Below are positions 1 to 10,900 of a DNA stretch of 64,000 nucleotides, one piece after another (the stretch's first letter is position 1; each line of letters opens with the position of its first letter). A program made the translations under genes and the position numbers. Below the pieces are notes generated by a model. The model was not told where the DNA came from, searched no databases, and saw only the letters and a list, made by a program, of their open reading frames with translations. Source of the stretch: Pythium myriotylum. Its lineage: Eukaryota; Oomycota; Peronosporomycetes; Pythiales; Pythiaceae. The stretch lies in contig JALJCQ010000012.1 in assembly GCA_023091665.1 (NCBI GenBank), positions 2,666,001-2,730,000 on the forward strand, given 5' to 3'.

Positions 1-65
1 CGGACGTCGACGGGCGAGGCCGCGCGGCCCAGAAGCGCGACGCGCTCCGCGCTCAGCAGAGGCAT
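1..65 (-). CDS. Possible 5' end of an unknown gene, cut by the window edge
   Basis: An ATG at 65-63 on the minus strand opens a frame that stays open to position 1 and reads MPLLSAERVALLGRAASPVD. Only about 21 residues are visible, so no family can be named. The frame lies immediately downstream of the ankyrin gene on the same strand, at a spacing (about 55 bp) typical of this window. It could equally be chance coding in GC-rich DNA. Confidence 0.3.
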   Translation of the reverse strand, partial: MPLLSAERVALLGRAASPVDV

Positions 66-120
66 TTCGTCGTTCTGAGCAGGGGGGCCACGGAGGGTGC
101 TTAGTGAACATGGGGAGGGA

Positions 121-815
121 TCAGCCGGTCGATGGACGCACCGCCGCGACTGCGTTCACGTCGGCGTCGTAGAGGATGAGCAGGTACGCGATCCCGTAGA
201 AGTTTCGCCGACACGCGATGTGCAGCGCCGTCGCGAGATCGCTCTTGCGCTGCGAGAGACTCGTTGAGAATGAGATTCCAAGTGTCTGCCTGGGCCAAGA
301 CAGACGCGCCCACCTGCCAGTTGACGTCGACGCCAGCGTCGAGGAGAAACCGCACGAGTGGCTGAGCGGCGTCGGCCATCGCATAGTCTTCGATCGTCTC
401 CACGACGCTGTGCAGGACATCCCGCATGCACGCTTGCTGCAGATCGAAGCCGTTGGCCAGCATGAACCGCAGCACGTCGAGCCGGCGCGCGAGGCACGCG
501 ACGCGGAACATGCGCACGGAGTAGAACAAGAGCACGCGTTCCTAGAACCACGAGAGCCGTGAGAACAGACTCGCCCCCTCCCCCTCGCCAGCTGAGCCCG
601 GATCCACTGCGCGGGGGCCGCCGACGCCGACGCGTCGTCACCTCGTCCATGTGGTCGAGCGCGCACTGGAGGTCGCGCAGCCGCCCGTCGCGCGCCCACT
701 CGACCAGGAGCTTCCCATTGGCCACGAGGTTGGCTGCCGACTGCGGGTCGCGGTGGCGCAGCGACTCGAGGCGCTGCATCTCGGCGAGCGGCGAGCCTTC
801 GCCTCGGAATGCCAT
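121..815 (-). CDS. Small ankyrin-repeat protein (3 exons, 176 aa)
   Basis: Deduced exons are 815-642, 541-314 and 249-121, with introns of 100 and 64 nt; lengths sum to 531 nt. The protein shows ankyrin-type helix pairs: a stretch around CLARRLDVLRFMLANGFDL, one around PLVRFLLDAGVDVN, and after the second intron one around ALHIACRRNFYGIAYLLI followed by YDADVN. Each fits the ankyrin pattern of A/LLxxGAD(V/I)N turns, so roughly three to four repeats are present. The second intron is recognised because the ankyrin reading frame shifts exactly across a GT..AG interval (CAG|GTGGGC to CGCAG|CGC). Ankyrin stacks bind other proteins; no enzymatic domain is present and the partner cannot be predicted. 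The start codon faces the NAA38-like gene across only 72 bp. Confidence 0.8.
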
Positions 816-887
816 CTTGCGCGAGTGCCTCTTCGCGGTCCAGACCTGTTCACGCCCCGGTTGCTCAATGAGGGGGATAGTTGCAGA
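816..887. promoter_or_regulatory. 72-bp divergent intergenic space (shared promoter by position)
   Basis: This is the whole gap between the divergent ATGs of the ankyrin gene and the NAA38-like gene, so both upstream regions must lie here or inside the neighbouring coding sequence. I see no recognisable core-promoter motif. The assignment rests on position only. Confidence 0.35.
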
Positions 888-1361
888 ATGAGAGCGGCTT
901 GGAGCTCCTCATTCGCCAAGATGCTCGGCCTCAAGACGTCGGCTGTGCTCTCGCTCAATGGCGCGCCCCAGCTCGTGCTGAGCGGCCCGGGAGACGCCGA
1001 GACGGGGGCCGCGTCGGTGGCCGGGGAGGCCACGCAGCAAGTGATGAGGATGCTCGGCAGTGTGCTGCGCATCAAGATCAGCGACGGACGCGTGGTCGTG
1101 GGCAAGTTCCACTGCTTCGACAAGCACCAGAACGTCATCCTCACGGACACGCGCGAGTACGCACCGCTGCATCGCACGCCCGGTGCCAGCAAGAAAGGCA
1201 GCGCCAAGCAGAGGCAGCAACAGCACCAGGAAGAAGAGGACAAAGAAGAGGAAGAGAAGGAGCTGTGGAAGACTGGCACGACCCGCAGCCTCGGCATGGC
1301 GCTCGTGCCAGGCAAACACATTGTGTACATCAAGGTCGAGAGCTCAGCGCTGCAGGAGTGA
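888..1361 (+). CDS. NAA38: LSM-domain protein, NatC auxiliary subunit NAA38 (LSMD1)-like
   Basis: The single exon encodes 157 aa. Sm motif 1 is at residues about 55-92 (LRIKISDGRVVVGKFHCFDK followed by HQNVILTD) and Sm motif 2 at about 132-150 (RSLGMALVPGKHIVYIKVE). A Gln/Glu/Lys-rich insertion at about 100-125 separates the two Sm halves. The family is best matched by LSMD1/NAA38, the small subunit of the NatC N-terminal acetyltransferase, which acts with NAA30 and NAA35 on nascent chains at the ribosome. The 'GKF..FDKHQNVIL.D' signature and long Sm1-Sm2 spacer suit LSMD1 better than a core spliceosomal Lsm, but an Lsm paralogue is not excluded. An alternative ATG lies at 921. The gene converges on the RhoGAP gene, stops 35 bp apart. 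Confidence 0.85.
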   Translation: MRAAWSSSFAKMLGLKTSAVLSLNGAPQLVLSGPGDAETGAASVAGEATQQVMRMLGSVLRIKISDGRVVVGKFHCFDKHQNVILTDTREYAPLHRTPGASKKGSAKQRQQQHQEEEDKEEEEKELWKTGTTRSLGMALVPGKHIVYIKVESSALQE

Positions 1362-1396
1362 TAGTGAAAGAGTAACGAGCAACTGCAATAAGATAT

Positions 1397-3606
1397 CTAG
1401 ACGCGATCGAGAATATCTGCCTCCTTCTCGTCGATGATGGCATCGACATGCGTGATCATCTCTTCCACGACAACACGCAGCAAGTGCGGCTCCTTGTCCA
1501 CGTCCTCTTGGTTGTTCCCCGAAGGCCGACGCCGAACGATAAACTCACCGAACATGGCCGCAAGCACCGTCGAATCCATGCCGTTCGTCGATGCGTATGC
1601 GTTCACGTCGTTCAGGTGGAACAGGATGCAAGCCAGCATCGCGCTGTGAAGTCATCATGTCAGTCTCAGTAACAATCACAAGAGATTGTTGATGTGTACG
1701 CACAAGTTCCGCCGTGGAAGCGCGCTCACGAGAGCTTTCAAACTACGCGATAGCTCGAATGGCGCCGCCTTCGCATCGGCCGCTAGCGTGCGGAAGTCGT
1801 CGAACATCTCGAAGGGTACGAGGGGCTGCTCAAGTTGGGTGAGCCACAGTTTGACCACGGCACCGGCTGTAACTGGATCAAGCGCTTGCTCGAGCTCGTC
1901 CTTACTGGGTTTTCGCTTCCCATCGGTAGCAAACTGGTTCAAGAACTTCAGCGCAGCCTATCTTGCACACACACATGAGCAGCCATAAAAAAAAGATGTC
2001 ACCGAGGACTCACCTTGAGTTTGGCTGAGTCCACTTCTATCTCGTAGAATCTCTCAGTTTCAATGCCTGGAGACGAATCGAAGATGAAATTTATGGCGTA
2101 GAGTACAGGCTTAGGGACGTGGTCGTTTGGCCCTGATATAATGATCGTCTCCGTGTCGAGACCGCTGGGGCGCCGACGAGTCATCATCTTCGTCGATGCC
2201 GTGGCCATTGCAGCAGTCGATCCATGACGCTTGAGCTGTTTGTTGGAAGAGGAAGATGACGGGGCAACGTCCACACGAGGGCTATTGGCACTGCGTATGA
2301 GCAGGCTATCCAGCATGGAGAACCATGCTCCGGCTGTCTGCGGGGAGTCAGCCATAAGACTGTAGACGCGAGAAGACTTGGGAGTCGAGTTCGCTTTGTC
2401 TGATGAGCGTGTGCGGGCGTTCACGTCGCCTTCATGATAGTTATTGTTACTGTTCTCGTCGGAGGACGAGACGTAGTCGTCTGCATAGTGCGTGCCCCAG
2501 GTGTTTCGACACGTGATATCGAGCCGACAGCCTTTGTACTTGAGGGTACTGGGCTTGCCAATCCGCTGGATTAGCCGCAGAGAGATGGAGCCGATTTCAC
2601 CGAGCGGGATCGGCCCCCATGCCGACTGCACGACGTCGGCATAGTACCTCACTTCGTTGGTCTTCGCGTAGAGCACGAAATAGCGCGAGTTCCACTTCTT
2701 CATGCCTTTGACGCCGCGACGTTGCTTCTGTCGCAACCAGCCTTCCAGTAGAACGCCGCTGTCTGGTCGACCAGGGAATGCTCCAGGGACCTTTCGCTGG
2801 CCGGGGCTCAGCGCATCTCCAACGGAAGCCACTGGATGTGGGATCTCAGAGCCACGTCGAGCTGTTGTCCCGTCGTCTCCGCCCGGAGATTGGACCATGA
2901 CCACGTTGCTTCGTCGACGCGCCGAGTCCACCGCGGCGGGGGAGTTTCGATACCCTTGGGGCGACACCACATCCGACCCAGTGGTCTGGTCCGACAAGAT
3001 GCCGTTCGGGTCGTGGCTCATCTTCCGGCCGATCGGTCCCGACGCGACGCGGCGCTCGCTTGCGTTCGAGAGCACGGACGCGCCGTCGCCGAGAGACGAG
3101 ACGTCCGAGAGGGGCGAGCGCATGCGCGCGACTGCTTCGCTCAGCTTTGCACTGAGGTCGCCATTTCGCGGCGTGTCTGCTTTGGAGCTCGCGGGCGACT
3201 GGACATCCAGGCCCTTGCGCTTGGCGCCGAAGGGCGAGAGGTTGAAGTTCTTGACGAGATGCTTGAAGCTCGATCGTTTCTCGGGCGGCTGCTTGGTCGG
3301 CGCCGCCGCGACGGGCTCGGGTGTGAGCACGGTCTTGGCCTGTCGCGTCACAGGCTCGGACCGCGGCGCCTGCTCGGCTCTGTCGCCGTCGCTCGCCGCG
3401 TGGTTCCAGTCGTCGTCGCCGTCCGAGTCGTACCACTTGCTGTTCTTGCGCTTGATGCGCGCGACCACCGGGCGCTGCTGTACCTTCGCGCGCTCGTCCT
3501 CGTCGGACGCGTCGCCGCGTCTCTGCGCATCGCCGCCGAGCGACGACGCGTCCGAGTTGCTGTCGCTGAGCAGATCGCCCACGCGCTCGTCCGGCGCGCG
3601 CAGCAT
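1397..3606 (-). CDS. PH and RhoGAP domain protein lacking the arginine finger (3 exons, 697 aa)
   Basis: Exons 3606-2014, 1957-1704 and 1643-1397 join through introns of 56 and 60 nt. The first ~280 residues are low-complexity, Ser/Arg/Asp-rich and probably disordered. A PH domain follows (about 285-435: VLLEGWLRQKQRRGVKGMKK, WNSRYFVLY, ending AGAWFSMLDSLL), interrupted by a Ser/Asn-rich loop. The C-terminal RhoGAP domain (about 495-660) is recognisable from VVKLWLTQLEQPLVPFEMF, LPRRNFAMLACILFHLNDV and TNGMDSTVLAAMFGEF. In active RhoGAPs the segment TEGIFRVSG carries the catalytic Arg; here it reads TERFYEIEV, with Glu at that position. The protein is therefore probably a membrane-targeted Rho-binding scaffold rather than a GAP (inference). 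A TTG-led extension to 3621 exists, but the first ATG is at 3606. Confidence 0.85.
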
Positions 3607-3848
3607 GGGAACTGAGCCCAAGAAAAGCTTCGAAAAACGAAACGGCGGTTAGGAACTGACAACGGAAGGGGAAAATGGAACCCAGCCAGGACTCTGAGTT
3701 CGACATTGGGGCTGGAATGACAATTGTCCGTGTGACTAACAAATCTACTAACGGTGGGGGGAACGCCAAGGAGAAGAGAGCGCCGACCGTCTTCATAATT
3801 CAATTGGGGTGGACGACGGCTGGCCCCTTCACTGCTCCTCGCCACGAC

Positions 3849-6213
3849 CTACAGACTCGTGGTCGACCCGACCCGCTCGCTGTAATCCTTGACTGACTCA
3901 AGGCAGTGCACGACTTCTTCGGCCGTAGGTCGCATGAGGGGCTGGTAGGACAAACACCGCTCGACCATATCGCGAAGCACGGCCGGCAATTCAGTGAACT
4001 CACGCCGGTTCTCGTGCGGCATCAGGCGCTCTTGTCGGCGGATCCGCTTGGAGAGCTCAAGGTCCGCGAGTGTGTGGCCCACGGCATCAACTGCGCTCTG
4101 GTACGGGGAGACACGCGTCATGATCTCGCCAATCAGAACGCCGAGCGAGAAAATGTTGATCTTGCGAGGATCCAGCACGCCAGTGCGAGTGATCAGCTCT
4201 GGGGCCTCCCACGCCAATTCTCCCGCTCCGAACACTTCAGGGTATTCGATCCGGTTAGTGCAAGGGTGGCACTCGTAGAGGTTCAGCTTGCACTCGATGG
4301 CACCGTTCACCAGCACTTTTCGGCTGGTCAGACGTTTCATGTACATGTTGCGGTCACTACTGTGCAGGTACATGAGCCCCTGCGCAATGTCGAGGCACAT
4401 GTGCAGCTTGCTCTGGAGGTCCAATTCCGAGTCGAGGTCCGAAAGGACCGACCGGAGAGTGCCCTTCTCCATGAACTCGGCGACCACACCGAAGTCCGTT
4501 CCTTGAATCCACGTCACACCGATCAGGCTCACGATGTTCGGATGCAGGACAGTCGCCAACGCGCGGGCCTGGGTAATGAGTCCCTTTGTCGCGTAGCTGT
4601 CGCTTGATTCCGCCTCGATACGTTTGATGATGACCTTTCTACCAGAGTAATCTCCGACCCAAAGACGGCCCGTGCCGAGCGACTTGTTCATCGTGATGTC
4701 TTGCTGCTCGAGTCGGATCGGGCGCAAAGCATCGTCACTCGAAATAAAGGAGAGTTTGTTTTGGGATTGAGGGTCTTCCTTGGAGATCAGCCCAACCGTA
4801 CGTTCGTTGATCCGAGGTGACCGCGAAGACGACGCCGACGTGCAGAAGTACCGACGAGCGACGAAGTAAGCGAGCACGGCTGCGATGACCGCGATCACGA
4901 TGACGATAACTGTGAGTGTCGTGTTGGAGCTCGAGTTTCGAGAAGTCGTCGATGGCGTCGGGGTCGCTGCGTTGTCGTTGAAGTTGGTACCGCCGAAAGA
5001 TCGAATGCCGTCGCGGGTCGAGTCACTGCAGACGATGTGAAGCTCAGACGACTCCACATTTTCACAGGACGACTGGAAACTGACGAGCTTGGTGGCATTC
5101 TCAAGATTGTGCTTTGCATTGGAGAACTCCTCAGCGCTGAGGTTTGTGATGGTAGACGAGATATTCAGGGGACTCGAGCTGCGAGGTGTACGTTAAAGAG
5201 CCAGTCGAGGCAGTAGGACACAGTTGCTGACTTACATTCTGAAATCTGTGTACTTTCGCTGATACAGCACGAATGGAAACGTTCCGAACAGGTTGTTGGT
5301 AAAGTCCCTGGACAACAAGGAAAGGAGAATGTGAGTGAACTTGTCAAATCAATCCTTCAAGGGAGAAGCATACACTTGTTTGAGATCGGTGTTGGGGCTC
5401 ACACCAAGGTCTACAGCGTTGGTGTTTTCGACTTTCCTGAAATCGCGCCGTCAGTGATGTTGGCGCAAGACTGGAGAGCGAGAGCGATCAACGTACAGAT
5501 AGGATAGCGAGTTGGGGGATGTCAAGTTAACACTGCTCTTGAAAAAGAGGATGTTGGAAAACGTCCTGCACCACACCACAAATCAGCACTCCAGACCATG
5601 GCGAATTGCAAATGCACCAGTCAGCAACGCACAGCGACGAGAGGCTCGTGAGGCCTCCAAGTCCAGCATTAGAGAAGTTGACCCTGGCCTGGCGCTGCAC
5701 TTCGTACGCAGCTACCTCCCTGCGCGAGCATATCCGTCAGTACACTCGACTCGGCCCTCTCACCACAGGAAACAACTCATACAGTCTATCGATCGCGTCG
5801 GACTCGAGCGTATTGAGCATGAGCTTGTTCGTCGTGTTGCCCATGAGCACGCGAATCCGCTTGAGGAAAGAAGTCTGCACTTCGTTCGCCGCATCGCTGG
5901 TCGCGACCAATTTGCCGCCCGAGATGTCGATACGCACGCTGTCGACCGAGTTGGCGAGGTTGACATTGGTGAAGTCGGTCGCATTGATGAAGGCCGCGGG
6001 CGGTTGGATGGCGGAGCCGACGCCCGAGGACGTCGAGGTCGTCGGGGCCGTCGGGGCCGTCGTGGCCGTCGTGGCCGCCGGGGTCGTGGGCGCGGGCGTT
6101 GTGGGCGTCGGCGCGACGGTCGTGGGCGTCGGCGTCGTGGCCACGGGCGGCGCCGGCGAGTCCTGCGCCGCGGCCGCGCCGACGAGCAGCGCGAGCGTCC
6201 ACCGGAGCTGCAT
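3849..6213 (-). CDS. LRR receptor-like TKL pseudokinase (6 exons, about 679 aa)
   Basis: Exons 6213-5764, about 5688-5633, 5565-5497, 5436-5374, 5307-5236 and 5178-3849 keep one frame (2040 nt); the acceptor of the second exon is the least certain. The start is chosen for its signal peptide (MQLRWTLALLVGAAAA). A Thr/Pro/Ala mucin-like stretch follows, then leucine-rich repeats carried on short exons of 69, 63 and 72 nt (for example VDFTNNLFGTFPF), then a juxtamembrane region, one membrane helix at about 324-343 (TLTVIVIVIAVIAAVLAYFV) and a kinase-like domain from about 390 to 675. The Gly loop (GTGRLWVG), VIIK lysine (~421) and APE are kept, but HRD is MKR (~516-518), the catalytic-loop Asn is Lys, and DFG is LYE. 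Catalysis is very unlikely. It probably acts as a surface receptor or co-receptor scaffold. Confidence 0.85.
6016..6160. repeat. Imperfect GTCGTGGCC/GTGGGCGTC repeat inside the receptor pseudokinase
   Basis: A degenerate 9-nt-scale repeat (units such as gtcggggcc, gtcgtggcc, gtgggcgtc) encodes, on the minus strand, the Thr/Pro/Ala-rich segment directly after the signal peptide. Such segments are typical O-glycosylated stalks, and the DNA repeat is prone to length variation. Confidence 0.65.
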
Positions 6214-6985
6214 GCGGGGGAAGCCGAGTCTCCGAGTGGCGAGGCACAACCGCGCGAGAGGCGCTGACTCTCGCCAGAAAAGCCCCAACCCGAGCCCCAC
6301 TGGAAGCGTGGGACGCGGAGGGGCTAGGGGCCGCCGGGCCCTCGAGGAGCGCGAGCATCAACTGCTGGAGGTTCGCGGTGGGAGAGGGAGCGTGAGCCGG
6401 TGAGATCTGGGCGCGGCGAGCATGCGTTCTGACAGGTATCTCTTGGCTGGATTCGGATTTTTGCGCTGTTCATGGAGATGTGGTGAACCCACGAGCACTC
6501 GAGCAGCCACGACGGCGACAGTAATGGCTGGCCCGTTGCAGGTGTTCAACGCCACGAGCCTTCGTTGGACACTCCAGGGACAGTCAGGATCCTCAAATAT
6601 TTCGCTGCGGAAGGGAAAGCGGGCGAGGTTGTACCCAACCCCCCACGGTTTTTGGTGAGATATCCAACGAGGGAGGGGGTCTTTGATCTCTCGAAGAATT
6701 GATACTCGCGGCCAAATCACGTGCCAAATCTCACTTGACATGGTGGCGCTGGATTTCTCCTGATTTGGGGCCACCTATCACACTCTATTTCTTCCAGACG
6801 GAGCGCAAGGAGTGAGATATGGAGGAAGTTCCCACGTTCAAGAAAGGACAGCGAAAATTTGGACGTCTTGTGTGGACCACGTCAATTCGAAGCTTTAACA
6901 AGATCATGTGTGTGGTCCACATAGGATTCGCTGAGTCACAGTTTGTGACAACTCTCTGGCCACGGACGTGTGACCGCGAGCAACA
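6214..6985. other. Intergenic region, 772 bp, no gene supported
   Basis: This lies between the divergent receptor pseudokinase and SMN genes. Short open frames occur on both strands, but none has a recognisable domain, codon bias like the neighbours or plausible splice partners. It probably holds the promoters of both genes. Confidence 0.5.
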
Positions 6986-7851
6986 ATGGTGCGCAGGCAG
7001 TATGTGACCCGGCTGCAGACGACGCCTAACATGCCGTGACCGCCAACAGAGCAGCAGCGACGAGGAGGCCTCGTTAGACGACGAGAGATGGGACGATATG
7101 GCAATCGTGAGGGTACGGTGCGCAGCGCGAGGCGCCGTTGGGAGTGAGGTTGCCTGACGCACTTGGTGGTGTGCAGGCATTTGACGATGCGATGCGTGGG
7201 AAGAAAAAAGAGCAAAAGAGCTCTACCAGGTCCAAGACCAAGAACTCACCAGTGACCAAGTTGAAGAATTCTCCAGCGCTCAAGCCAAACTGGAAGCAAG
7301 ACTCTCGGAAATCGACCCCACAGCTGTATCCACAGGCTGGCCACGCTCAGCATTCTGGGCCAGCACAATCACAACGACCAAGTCCCCCACAGACTGCATC
7401 TCATGGCAGCAAACATGAGTATAGCGGGTACATGCCTGCTCAAGCCACGTCTCATGAAGAGCTGTATCAAGCAGCTTACGCACAAGCGTACACTCAACTT
7501 CAATCCCAGTTGCTCACTGCTCAACAACCTTCGTACCAGCCCAGTGTGCCGCAGTACCCTAGCATGGCTTCACCACAGCTGGCAAACCAAGGCGGATACA
7601 TGTATCCACCCCAATGGATGTACACACCGCCGGCCCCACCAACGACATCGTTCGCGTCAAGTCCCTCGACCATCCCGTCAATGCCTTTCCCGTCAGTGCC
7701 AAGTCGACCTCCTCCTGCGCCTGCTCCCAATGCCGGAGTCCAGGATGATCTTGCGAACTTGTTGATGTCGTGGTACCAGGCTGGTTATTATGCTGGAAGA
7801 TTTCAAGCTGCTCAAGAAATGCGATCGAATGGCCCAAGAGCGTTCAACTAG
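6986..7851 (+). CDS. SMN: Survival motor neuron (SMN)-like protein without a Tudor domain
   Basis: Two diagnostic SMN elements are present. The N-terminal Gemin2-binding helix reads WDDMAIVR|AFDDAMRG, matching the family pattern WDDTALIKAYDKAV; it spans an intron (7113-7176, donor GTACGG, acceptor GTGCAG). The C-terminal YG box reads LANLLMSWYQAGYYAGRFQA, with the SWYxxGYxxG oligomerisation pattern. The linker is Lys/Ser- then Pro/Gln/Tyr-rich with no Tudor fold, which normally binds dimethyl-arginine on Sm proteins. Likely first exons are 6986-6999 and about 7055-7112; the start and first acceptor are uncertain. The model gives about 248 aa. SMN assembles Sm rings on snRNAs in the cytoplasm; a Tudor-less SMN is also known in fission yeast. 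Confidence 0.85.
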
Positions 7852-7920
7852 TGATACCATTACTCAGCCCGACTCGATCCCGTGATTGCAGTGCAGAAAC
7901 CTACTCGAAATTTTGTGACT

Positions 7921-10900
7921 TTAGTGTTCCCATCTTTTGCTAAAGTATAATACTTGCCTCCAGAGCAAAGAGGCCTGCGTGCCCGTCAAAGAGCCTTTTA
8001 ATATGTGGGTGATCTCCTCCAAACTTCGGAATCAAAACACGTTATCGCATAAGCCATTTCCCAGCCCCTTGTTGCATGCATACCTTAGAGTTAGTAATTC
8101 ATCGATGGAAAGCCTGTGGAGCACAGACTGCGCGGCAAACGCATTGATCACTTGTGTGGATGATAATAACCGCTCGAGTTGAGATTCTTCCTCGAGCATG
8201 AAGGGTCTACCGAACCACATCTTGGGCAGTTGTTGACGTTTCGATAGAGCACTCTCAGCGCATTCATCGATAATACCACGAATGACCTCTGCAACTTCTT
8301 CATCAGAGTCGCAAACAAACGTTTGGACGGCAACACTAAAGTTTGCCAACGCTGCATAGAAGCAGTGACGAAACGGCTCGCTCTCCTCCTCTCCACCTGG
8401 CATGAGTGAAAACATCAATAAGTCGCCTTCCTTCCGTAGCAATGAGTCTGATGTTTACCCATAACAACCCAAAACTTGTTAAACTGGGTTTGAGATTCAG
8501 CTAGCTCGTACGTGAACAACTTCATGAACTGCTCCCCTAGTAGCATGAAGTATTAAGTGCACCAACAGAAACTGCTCAGAGAAAGCTCGTACCTGTCAAG
8601 GTGTGAATGTGTAGTAATACAATCGCATTGTGTTCGTCGACAACAATGTCTAATGCGGAGGGTAGCTCGCGCTCGATGATAGTAATACTCTGATCTATCA
8701 GTGATTCGAGTAACTCGTCCTGCACAAAAGCTTCAGGATCCGTTTCTCTCAATCAGAAAGCACAGGTATTGGTCTTGCCTGTTCTAGTAAACGTATACTC
8801 CCCAAGACTCGAACGGGATTTGATTCAGGTTTCATCGCGTTTATCCGTGGTTTCTTTGCTGGCCGCAGAGGTATTAACTCTTCGTCAGCGTCACCGATAC
8901 CTTTTGGCTCATCAAGCCACTCCGACTTGTTCATAACCCCTCCGAGGCTAGCATAAAGAGCGGACAATGTGAGAACATTTTTGTTCCCAAGTGTTGCTCG
9001 GTATGTTGATGACACGAGGAGCTTCGATAAAACGAAAACTTCAGATCCTTTAGAGTCACTGCGGCATTCAATCACCATCCTGCAGATCGCGTCAGTCATT
9101 CAAAGACACGATGACCGTTTCATCACGTAAAAGTTTCTAACCTCAAAACATGAAGCCATGCAGACGATCGAAAGGCTGTGCACATATTGATGATGTCGTC
9201 GGTTGAAGTTTTTGATGCATTCGCTGATACCGTCTTCAATTTTGAATGGGCTTGAAGGGTGACTGTTTCGAGAACACGCAGTGGGATCGACTGGAGTGCA
9301 CAGCTCATCGAATCTGCCCTCATTCTCAGCATTTTCATGCGGCTGAGGAACCATATTGCTGGGCGCGCGAGGTTGTCAATATTTGACTGGAAAGTCTGGT
9401 CAAGTTTGTCCGGAACCAGCTCAGAAGAACTTTTTTTGGAGATAACTTGATCGAGAAAAGAAGTCACAAGCTCGTCTGTGCTGACGTTCTCGTTGATAGC
9501 AAAGGTAACTATCTGGTTCGTGGGTTGAGTCAGAGAGGTTGGCTTCATTACTGAGTGTTCAAGGTTATTCTGGATGTGATGCTCTGTCTTCGACTCATCC
9601 GATTCATCGTCTCGATGCGCAGGTCTTGGAATCTCAGCTATCTTCGTGCTATCATCGGAGAGAGCAAATTTGACAGAGACTTCCCGGGTTTTTTCGTCGC
9701 ACGCGTCACAATCACCGGGCCGGAAGATCAACATATCTGCTTGCACATTCTTGACTACGGTAGACACAACTTCATGGCTCCACACTGATGGGATGGAGAT
9801 GGAAAGATTCGTCAAAGAAATCGGCGGCGGCTGTAGAGAGTCTATCACTCTGTTCGCGAGGCTCGCTATTACGTTTTGTGATTCTTCCACCCGTAGCCGA
9901 TCATGCTCGAGCACTTGAGGTGGCAAGGCCCGTTGTTGAAGCCCGTGCAGTGTACTGCCAGGTGATCTGTTGGTCAGGGCTGTAGCTGAAGCTCGTCTCA
10001 GTAAAGACCCAATATCGTCGGAAGCTGTTGTAGAGAGAGAGTTGGGGAGGAGAATACTTGCATTCTTCTTGACAACGTTCTTCAAGATATGCGAGGCCTG
10101 ATCCTTGAATGTCGTGTTTGATGAAACTTTTCTCAAGAAACCGTCGAATACAACTGTTCTTGGGACTATCTTCTGTCTGACTACGGTGCGAACTGGATGC
10201 AGAGTTCTTTCATCTCTTGCTCTTATGGAGGTCTTCGTTGCGGGGCCATTTTCTGCTGACCTCGCGAGATATGACTTTCTAAATATCGAATGAAAGTCAC
10301 AGTCGGGGGTGTGGAGCTCCCATGGCGAGTTATTACTCTCATGTGTGGCAGCGATCAACACTTCTCGCGCTTGTGTTGCAAGTTTTTGGCAGCTGTCTTG
10401 CCTGGGGAATAGTCGTGGGTTCAATGAGTGATCAAGCATGCGAGGATTTCGAGAGTTTCCGTTGGAGCCGACTGTGGTTGCTGTTACTGTCGATTGCTCT
10501 GTCATTTCGATACATGTAGTGCTGGACCTGCTTCTGGACAGTCAGAACCATACGGTACAAATCAATATCACAACACCTACATATGCGACTGGATGATGAA
10601 TGGTATTTCATTCGGCTGCGCTGGCTGCGTGCTATCATGGCCGACGTCCGCGATCGACGAGCCCTGTTGCTGCAGAAAACGAAGTACTCTTCGGGCTCTG
10701 TATCGGTCGGCTTGGTCAACCTGTGGTGTTCCCTCGACAAGCCTTACTCGGCCCTCCGTCCATCGACTGCTGATGTTGGCAACATGGGAATTTTGTTCCA
10801 TTCGAACCGTCGACGAGTTTGTAGTCTGCGGTGGCTTCATATACGACCATATTGACGCCACGGATGCCTCCTCAACACCGTCTCGCTGACACGGGATCGC

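Noticed and set aside
6358..6774. 138-codon minus-strand frame in the SMN/pseudokinase gap
   Set aside because: No family match or conserved motif; a competing plus-strand frame covers the same DNA. Likely chance.
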